This document shows positions 1-5,613 of a stretch of DNA of 14,053 nt, one piece after another; the first letter of the stretch is position 1; every line of letters begins with the position of its first letter. The notes beneath the pieces are model-generated. The model searched no databases. It saw only the letters and a list, made by a program, of their open reading frames with translations, and was not told the origin of the DNA. Source of the DNA: Methanobacterium sp. (lineage in GTDB: Archaea > Methanobacteriota > Methanobacteria > Methanobacteriales > Methanobacteriaceae); the NCBI GenBank assembly GCA_003164415.1, contig PLTK01000054.1:1-14053 (forward strand), in the 5' to 3' direction. Both the position numbers and the translations under genes were made by a program.

Positions 1-863
1 GTAGATATCTTTACACATCCATTCTGTTCGATCATAAAATTAAAAGTAGATAAACTATTAAAAAAATAATTTTATTATGAATTTAATTTAATTTAACCAT
101 ATTTATATCTGATGAATGAATCAAAGAATCTAATCCATGTGAAACACAGAAGAAATATTTAAAGAATATCCAAATCAATCGATTGTATTATAGCTCGTTT
201 GTTTGATCAAGCACATTCAAATCAAATTAACAATTTCAATATTTAAATTGCAAACAAAGTATCTTGCATATTAACTTTTATGAGTGAATCGAATCAACAG
301 TATAGACAAATTGTTTATAGATTATAAAAAATACATTCTCTTTGCTATTCCAATATTATAAAGTCATTATAGAATTAAATAATTCTGCAAGTGATCAAGC
401 AATCAATTGATTGCAAGATTAGTTTTGAGAACTAGTGAGAACTTTATGTATATAATAGAAGTTGTAATATTTCGATAGCTATATTGATAACTTTTTAAGG
501 TTATTTAATTAATAATAACCAGAATTGAGTGTTACTTTTATGATATTAACAAATATTTACATAGTTTCAAAACAATAAGGTACAATTTATATTGATAAAT
601 ATGCAGGCAACACACCTTCATGATTTGGTTAGTATCCATAATCTAATCAATAATTTCATAATATTTTAACTAATTATTGTGTATATCACCAATTGCTTTG
701 TAAAATCACTTGGAAATCTTTTTAACAATACGTGAATACTTTTTTAAAAAATTAAGGTTATGTGAGATGTCACTTATGTGTCTGTTAATGATAAAAAAAT
801 GTCTTGATTTCAAAAAAATTATTCTTACAGTATTATAAGGCGTTATATATTCAAAAAATATTT

Positions 864-874
864 GGGGGGGGGGG
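864..874. repeat. Homopolymeric G11 tract
   Basis: Eleven consecutive G on the plus strand (C on the minus strand), lying in sequence that is otherwise almost all A/T. It is 142 bases before the kaiC start codon. Tracts this long are prone to slippage in replication and in sequencing. Any effect on kaiC expression is inference. Confidence 0.85.
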
Positions 875-972
875 CTTCTAAAATAGAGTTCGTAGATTCT
901 TTTTTGAGTTAATCTGTTATTTTTGTTTATTTGAATAAAACAAAGTTTATAAGTGGAACTCATCTATTATAT

Positions 973-1011
973 TTTATTATATTAAAATAATATTATTATT
1001 TTATAGGTGGG
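973..1011 (+). promoter_or_regulatory. Probable kaiC promoter (TATA-like) and ribosome-binding site
   Basis: A TTTATTATATTA stretch at 973-984 is the best TATA-like box. If used, transcription would start near 1000 and leave a very short leader. AGGTGGG at 1005-1011 resembles the archaeal Shine-Dalgarno AGGTGAT and sits 5 bases before ATG 1017. The ribosome-binding site is clear; the TATA box is one of several possibilities in A/T-only sequence. Confidence 0.45.
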
Positions 1012-1016
1012 TAAAA

Positions 1017-2714
1017 ATGAGTGAATACACCGATTTAAATAAAATTGCACTAGAAAAAAGTTCATGTGGTATAAGTGGGTTAGATGAGATTACTGAGGGT
1101 GGTTTACCTAAGGGAAGACCTACTTTGATTTGTGGTTCTGCTGGTTGCGGTAAAACCATGTTTGCAATGCAATTTCTCGTTCATGGTGCAGAAAATAATG
1201 AACCGGGACTTTTTGTATCATTTGAAGAAACTCAAGAAGAACTTGAAAAAAACTTCGCATCACTAGGCATAGACCTAAAAGCACTAGAAGAACAAAAAAA
1301 ATTTTCTGTTGAATATATATACATGGAAAGATCAGAAATCGAAGAAACCGGAGAGTTTGATCTTGAAGGATTATTCATACGTTTAGCCTATGCAGTTGAA
1401 CAAATTGGCGCTAAACGTATAGTACTAGATACAATTGAAGCAATATTTTCAGGATTACCCAATGAATTCATTTTACGAGCCGAACTTCGAAGACTATTCG
1501 CATGGGTAAAAACTAATGGACTGACAGCTATAATAACTGGTGAACGAGGCGAAAATACTCTCACACGATATGGGTTAGAAGAATATGTGGCTGATTGTGT
1601 TATTTTACTCGATAATCCAGTCGTTAATAAAATTTCAACACGTAATCTTAGAATAATAAAATATAGGGGTTCCTCACATGGCTACAATGAATATCCATTT
1701 TTAATGGATGAAGATGGTATTTCAGTACTTCCAGTTACATCATTACTATTAGAACACGAAGCATCAAATGAATATGTTCCTACAGGAATTGAACGTTTAG
1801 ATACAATGCTTGGTGGTAATGGATTTTATAAGGGTAGTAGTGTTTTAGTTACAGGTGCTGCAGGTACGGGTAAAAGTAGTATTGGGGCGCAATTTGCAGA
1901 AAATACTTGTAAAAAGGGTGAAAAATGTCTTATTTTTGCATTTGAAGAATCCCCAAAACAAATCATCCGAAACATGAGATCTATAGGAATAGATCTTAAA
2001 CCTTGGGTTGATAAAGGACTTTTAAAATTCCATGCAACAAGACCCACTCTATATGGATTAGAAACTCATCTTGTAACAATTCATAAGGTTGTTAACGATT
2101 TCAAGCCTGATGTAGTTATATTTGACCCTATATCCAATTTGGTCACTGTTGGAAGTTCAGATGAAGTTAAATCCATGCTCACACGATTAATCGACTTCCT
2201 TAAAAGTAAGCAAATTACTACACTGTCAAACTCATTAACAATAATGGGCCATATCGAAGCGGATGTCGGTGTATCCTCGTTAATGGATACATGGATCGAT
2301 CTTAAATCTATCGAGACCAATGGTGAAAGAAATCGAACTATAGACATTGTAAAAACACGTGGTATGTTCCATTCCAACCAAGTTAGAGAATTCAAATTAA
2401 CCAATGAAGGAATAAAATTATTAGATGTTTATTTAGGGTCCGCTGGAATGCTTACAGGTTCTGCACGTGTTTCACAAATTGCCAAGGAAAATACTGAAAA
2501 ATTAGAGAGAAAGCAAGAGATTGAAAGACAACAGAGAATAGTTGAGCAAAAGCGCAAGGTATTAGATGCTCAAATGGTTGAACTTCAAGCTCAATTTGAA
2601 TCTGAGAAATATGAATTAGATAGAATCATAGCTCAGGAAAAATTAAAAGAAGAATCAATAGAAACCGATCGTGATATTATGGCACAAGTCCGACATTCCA
2701 ACGGGGATAAATAG
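1017..2714 (+). CDS. kaiC: KaiC-like double-domain RecA-family ATPase/kinase with coiled-coil tail
   Basis: This is a soluble KaiC homologue of 565 residues. The CI domain (about 12-245) has Walker A GSAGCGKT at 40-47, the Glu pair E70/E71 and a Walker B Asp at 138. The CII domain (about 250-475) has Walker A GAAGTGKS at 280-287, E310/E311 and Walker B D370. Aligned by eye to cyanobacterial KaiC, S420/S421 (VSSLMDT) fall on phosphosites S431/T432, so CII autophosphorylation is plausible; the neighbouring T426 position is Ala. From about 485 a charged Glu/Lys/Gln-rich helix, probably a coiled coil, makes the protein longer than classical KaiC (about 519). In cyanobacteria KaiC is the clock's phosphorylating ATPase; in archaea its role is largely unknown. 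Two kaiB-like genes and a histidine kinase follow directly, so co-transcription is likely. No kaiA is visible. The family assignment is firm; a timing function is inference. Confidence 0.95.
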   Translation: MSEYTDLNKIALEKSSCGISGLDEITEGGLPKGRPTLICGSAGCGKTMFAMQFLVHGAENNEPGLFVSFEETQEELEKNFASLGIDLKALEEQKKFSVEYIYMERSEIEETGEFDLEGLFIRLAYAVEQIGAKRIVLDTIEAIFSGLPNEFILRAELRRLFAWVKTNGLTAIITGERGENTLTRYGLEEYVADCVILLDNPVVNKISTRNLRIIKYRGSSHGYNEYPFLMDEDGISVLPVTSLLLEHEASNEYVPTGIERLDTMLGGNGFYKGSSVLVTGAAGTGKSSIGAQFAENTCKKGEKCLIFAFEESPKQIIRNMRSIGIDLKPWVDKGLLKFHATRPTLYGLETHLVTIHKVVNDFKPDVVIFDPISNLVTVGSSDEVKSMLTRLIDFLKSKQITTLSNSLTIMGHIEADVGVSSLMDTWIDLKSIETNGERNRTIDIVKTRGMFHSNQVREFKLTNEGIKLLDVYLGSAGMLTGSARVSQIAKENTEKLERKQEIERQQRIVEQKRKVLDAQMVELQAQFESEKYELDRIIAQEKLKEESIETDRDIMAQVRHSNGDK

Positions 2715-2727
2715 GAAGTAATATAAC

Positions 2728-3051
2728 ATGAACAATAACTCAAAACCGGATATCGACGCTTCAGAAAAAAGTAGTGAAGTTTGGAATTTAAGACTATATG
2801 TGGCGGGTCAAACTCCAAAATCCATAGAAGCCTTTGCTAATCTAAAAAAGATATGTGAAACACATCTCAAGGATAGATATATAATTGAAGTGATAGATCT
2901 AGTCCAAAATCCGGAATTATCTAAAGATGATCAGATTCTAGCGATTCCAACATTAGTTCGAAAGCTTCCAGAGCCTATAAAGAAAATAATAGGAACACTT
3001 GCAAAGGAAGAAAAAGTCCTAGTTGGATTAGATATAAAACCAGTAAAATAA
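2728..3051 (+). CDS. kaiB: KaiB-like thioredoxin-fold protein, first copy
   Basis: A 107-residue KaiB homologue. After a short polar N-terminus the KaiB core runs from about 19 to 104: LRLYVAGQTP at 21-30, a helix, IEVIDL at 53-58, AIPTL with the conserved Pro at 74, and VLVGLD at 97-102. G100 and D102 match positions tied to KaiB fold switching in Thermosynechococcus (G89, D91), so the capacity to switch folds and bind the KaiC CI ring may be kept. The usual GDL turn reads GTL here (89-91), unlike the second copy. The start is well supported: GGAAGTAAT at 2714-2722 overlaps the kaiC stop codon and lies 5 bases before the ATG, which suggests coupled translation with kaiC. Family firm; partner binding inferred from known Kai systems. 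Confidence 0.93.
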   Translation: MNNNSKPDIDASEKSSEVWNLRLYVAGQTPKSIEAFANLKKICETHLKDRYIIEVIDLVQNPELSKDDQILAIPTLVRKLPEPIKKIIGTLAKEEKVLVGLDIKPVK

Positions 3052-3059
3052 AATCCATG

Positions 3060-3066
3060 AAGGTAA
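3060..3066 (+). promoter_or_regulatory. Ribosome-binding site that decides the second kaiB start
   Basis: AAGGTAA fits the archaeal Shine-Dalgarno (AGGTGAT with one mismatch) and lies 5 bases before ATG 3072. The in-frame ATG at 3057 has only AAATCC before it, so 3072 is the better start. Confidence 0.6.
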
Positions 3067-3071
3067 TAGAT

Positions 3072-3410
3072 ATGGATGAAAAAACCAATAAATTTGATGA
3101 ATTTGAAGCTATTGAAGCCACTAAAAAAGATGATAAATATGTGTTACGTCTTTTTGTAGCAGGTATCAATCCTAAATCTAAAAAGGCCATTGAAAATTTA
3201 AGAGAAGTATTAGAGGAAAATTTAAAAGACCAATATGAACTTGAAATTATAGATATCTATCAGCAACCAATATTTGCCAAAGAAGGCCAGATAATAGCCG
3301 CACCCACATTAATCAAAGAGTTACCCCTACCAATTAGAAGGTTTGTTGGAGATTTATCAGATAAACATAAATTATTGTTAGGATTAGATTTAAGATCCCA
3401 AAAAAAGTGA
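3072..3410 (+). CDS. kaiB: KaiB-like thioredoxin-fold protein, second copy
   Basis: A second KaiB homologue, 112 residues from ATG 3072 (117 if ATG 3057 is used). An acidic leader of about 20 residues precedes the core: LRLFVAGINP, IEIIDIYQQP, AAPTL with the conserved Pro, then RRFVGDLSDKHKLLLGLDLR. This copy keeps the canonical GDL turn and the GLD motif, so it is closer to cyanobacterial KaiB at the C-terminus than the first copy. The two copies are clearly paralogous but far from identical, which argues for an old duplication and separate roles. It starts 20 bases after the first kaiB and ends 7 bases before the kinase. That position resembles the cyanobacterial link between KaiB-type folds and the kinase SasA, but here the KaiB fold is a separate protein, not fused to the kinase. 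Family firm, role inferred. Confidence 0.93.
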   Translation: MDEKTNKFDEFEAIEATKKDDKYVLRLFVAGINPKSKKAIENLREVLEENLKDQYELEIIDIYQQPIFAKEGQIIAAPTLIKELPLPIRRFVGDLSDKHKLLLGLDLRSQKK

Positions 3411-3417
3411 TTCAATC

Positions 3418-5190
3418 ATGCCAGATAAACATAAATCCAAAGAAGAATTATTAAATGAAATTATTGGATTACAATCACGTTTGGAAGAGGCTGAAGAGAC
3501 TTTATTTGCCATTCAAAATGGAGAAATAGATGCTATTATAACTCCTCAAGGCTCAGACGGACCTAAAGTTTATACATTAGAAAGTGCCGATTCTCTATAC
3601 AGAAATCTTGTTCAAGAAATGAATGAAGGAGTAGCAACATTAACAATTGACGGCACCATCATATATGGCAACTCTCAATTAGCCTCTATGCTACAATTAC
3701 CTATGGAAAAACTAATCGGACAAAGACTAAATGATTTCATAATTGTCAACGATATAGAAACATATAACACTATTTTCGATAATGGATTTAACACTAAAAG
3801 CAGTGGTGAAATTAGTATTAAATCTGTTAAGGGAAAAGTTTTACCCGTATATATTTCTGTTAATACTCTTAAAGATTTGAAAGGTGTTTATGTTGTTATT
3901 ACGGATTTAAGTCAACAGAAACATCATGAAGAATTAAAACTAGCTCATGAACAATTGAATAATAGTTTGGAAGCATTAAAAGATAGTGAAAAAAGTTATC
4001 GAAACATACTTGAAAACATTCAGGATGCATATATGCGATCAGATAAAGAAGGGAATATTATTATGGCAAGCCCTTCTGCAGCCCGTATATATGGATATGA
4101 TTCTCCAGAAGAAATGATAGGTACCTCAGCATTATCATACTATAATAATGCCAACGATAGGAGATATGTGCTGGATGAGCTCAAAAAATACAATAAAATT
4201 GAAGCTAATGAAATTGAAGCTTTGCGAAAAGATGGCACATGTTTTTTTGCTTCACAGAATGCCCAGTATCATTATGATAATAATGGTAAAATTCAAGGCA
4301 CAGAAACCCTTGTTCGTGATATAACCATCAATAAAAAAGCTGAAAAAGAGATACAGAAACGTTTAGAGAAGGAACGACAACTTACTGAAGAGCTGAGTTC
4401 TGCAAATGAAGAATTACAGGCAATTTCTGAGGAAGTTCAGACTTCAAATGATGAATTAAGACATGCACAGACTAATCTAAATAAGCTAGTAAGTGAATTA
4501 AAAATTTCAAATAAAGAACTTGAACAATTTGCCTATGTAGCCTCTCATGATTTGCAAGAGCCTCTTAGGATGATAACCAGTTTCACTCAACTTTTAGAGA
4601 AACGTTATAAAGGCCAGTTAGATAGTGATGCTGATGAGTACATAGGTTTTGTTGTTGATGGTGCTCATCGGATGAAAGATTTAATTGATGATTTATTAGA
4701 GTTTTCAAGACTTAATACTGATGTTCGGGAATTTGAATTAGTTATAATGGAAATAGCTTTAGAAGATGTTTTAAGAAATTTAAAACCAACTATAAAAGAA
4801 AATAAAGCCCAAATCACACATGACTATCTACCTAACATAATTGGAGACCATGTTCAGATTATCCAACTGCTACAAAATTTAATAGGAAATGCTATCAAAT
4901 TCAAAGATAATAAACCTCCTGATATACACATATCTGCTCAAGAACGAAGCAATGAATGGTTGTTTAGTGTAACGGACAAAGGCATAGGTATTGATCAAAA
5001 TCATCAAAAACAGATTTTTAGTATTTTTAAACGGCTACATACCAGAGAAGAATATCCTGGAACAGGCATAGGCTTAGCAATATCTAAAAGAATTGTAGAA
5101 AGACATGGTGGACAAATCTGGATAGAATCTGAAATAGGGAAAGGTTCAACATTCTACTTTACAATATCTAAAAATGTAGACGTATTTTAA
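3418..5190 (+). CDS. PAS-PAS sensor histidine kinase of the Kai cluster
   Basis: A soluble histidine kinase of 590 residues with no signal peptide or membrane segment. In order: an N-terminal helix (about 5-32), a PAS domain (about 58-166), a second PAS domain (about 190-308), a coiled coil rich in EELQ/SNEEL heptads (about 310-370), a HisKA dimerisation domain with the phosphoacceptor H377 in ASHDLQEP, and a HATPase_c domain with N-box N487/N491, G1 box DKGIGI at 520-525 and G2 box GTGIGL at 548-553. All key catalytic residues are present. It begins 7 bases after the second kaiB, and the likely Shine-Dalgarno AGTGATT overlaps that gene's stop codon, so it is almost certainly in the same operon. 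It is the natural output or input kinase of the Kai module, comparable in position to SasA, but it lacks the KaiB-like sensor domain of SasA. No response regulator is encoded nearby. Confidence 0.93.
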   Translation: MPDKHKSKEELLNEIIGLQSRLEEAEETLFAIQNGEIDAIITPQGSDGPKVYTLESADSLYRNLVQEMNEGVATLTIDGTIIYGNSQLASMLQLPMEKLIGQRLNDFIIVNDIETYNTIFDNGFNTKSSGEISIKSVKGKVLPVYISVNTLKDLKGVYVVITDLSQQKHHEELKLAHEQLNNSLEALKDSEKSYRNILENIQDAYMRSDKEGNIIMASPSAARIYGYDSPEEMIGTSALSYYNNANDRRYVLDELKKYNKIEANEIEALRKDGTCFFASQNAQYHYDNNGKIQGTETLVRDITINKKAEKEIQKRLEKERQLTEELSSANEELQAISEEVQTSNDELRHAQTNLNKLVSELKISNKELEQFAYVASHDLQEPLRMITSFTQLLEKRYKGQLDSDADEYIGFVVDGAHRMKDLIDDLLEFSRLNTDVREFELVIMEIALEDVLRNLKPTIKENKAQITHDYLPNIIGDHVQIIQLLQNLIGNAIKFKDNKPPDIHISAQERSNEWLFSVTDKGIGIDQNHQKQIFSIFKRLHTREEYPGTGIGLAISKRIVERHGGQIWIESEIGKGSTFYFTISKNVDVF

Positions 5191-5192
5191 AT

Positions 5193-5216
5193 AATTATTA
5201 TTTTAAAATAATAATT
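5193..5216. terminator. 24-base perfect A/T palindrome after the kinase gene
   Basis: A perfect palindrome centred between 5204 and 5205 begins 2 bases after the stop codon of the Kai-linked kinase; ATATTTTTAT follows shortly after. It could form a weak hairpin and help end the kai transcript, or be a dimer-binding site. The A/T-only sequence makes either reading uncertain. Confidence 0.4.
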
Positions 5217-5290
5217 CAAGAGATATTTTTATGTTCTGGCTAATATTATAATTAATAGATTAGATTATTTTTCCTAATTGGAGGAGTTTT

Positions 5291-5434
5291 ACGGATAAGA
5301 ATCAGAAACTTGAAATGCGTAGGAGAGCTGAAGAAACAGTTAAGAATCAAGTTGATCACACAAACGATAAATCGTGGAACCTTGATGAGGTTATCTATGA
5401 GTTGCGTGTTCATCACTCTACGGGAGTATTTTAA
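5291..5434 (+). pseudogene. N-terminal remnant of a PAS-type histidine kinase, start codon ACG
   Basis: A strong Shine-Dalgarno, GGAGGAG at 5280-5286, is followed 4 bases later by ACG GAT AAG, where ATG GAT AAG would be expected. The 47 codons from there read like the N-terminal region of methanogen PAS kinases: a charged helix (KLEMRRRAEETVKNQ) and then NLDEVIYELRVH. In intact relatives this is normally followed by QIELEMQNEEL and PAS domains. Here the match stops after VHH, and a stop codon comes at 5432. The piece is therefore a truncated gene with a likely lost start codon, left between two kinase genes. A 61-codon frame overlapping it (5310-5495) is a different frame and not a gene. The kinase reading rests on recall of the family motif, not a search. 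Confidence 0.6.
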
Positions 5435-5601
5435 TTATATCTTAATATTAAAATGTCCATTTTTATGTCTAAGAAATAAAAAAAGTGAATTATAAAAATC
5501 TTACTATTCGATCTGTATAACAATTAATATCTTTAATATGATTCAAACATAAAAAAAGAAAGATTATTATTTAAGACTTATAGAAATTTTTTTTATAAAT
5601 T

Positions 5602-5608
5602 AAGGTGG
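5602..5608 (+). promoter_or_regulatory. Ribosome-binding site that decides the start of the second kinase
   Basis: AAGGTGG ends 5 bases before ATG 5614. An in-frame GTG at 5605 lies inside this site and so cannot be a well-placed start. The true start is therefore most likely 5614. Confidence 0.65.
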
Positions 5609-5613
5609 CAGAT

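Larger units (their letters stand above)
1..1016. other. AT-rich region upstream of kaiC, no supportable gene
   Basis: I see no gene here. Reading frames on both strands are short, lack a ribosome-binding site and give low-complexity Ile/Asn/Lys/Phe-rich peptides. The stretch contains a perfect 16-base palindrome (399-414), a 10-base palindrome with the same arms (176-185), a doubled GAGAACT at 427-443 and an 11-base G run (864-874). The last 45 bases are almost pure A/T and probably carry the kaiC promoter. Confidence 0.6.

Noticed and set aside
601..672. Short plus-strand frame beginning MQATHLHDL, 23 codons
   Set aside because: A TATA-like sequence lies just upstream but there is no ribosome-binding site, and the peptide shows no recognisable feature.
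706..963. 85-codon open frame on the minus strand
   Set aside because: No ribosome-binding site, low-complexity composition, and its Pro-Pro-Pro comes only from the G11 tract. It ends close to the kaiC promoter and looks like chance.
2081..2404. 107-codon minus-strand frame inside kaiC
   Set aside because: It lies wholly within the conserved CII domain on the other strand; KaiC motifs explain the sequence, and no start signal is present.
5310..5495. 61-codon plus-strand frame between the kinases
   Set aside because: It runs in a different frame from the recognisable kinase remnant, and its peptide has no family character.
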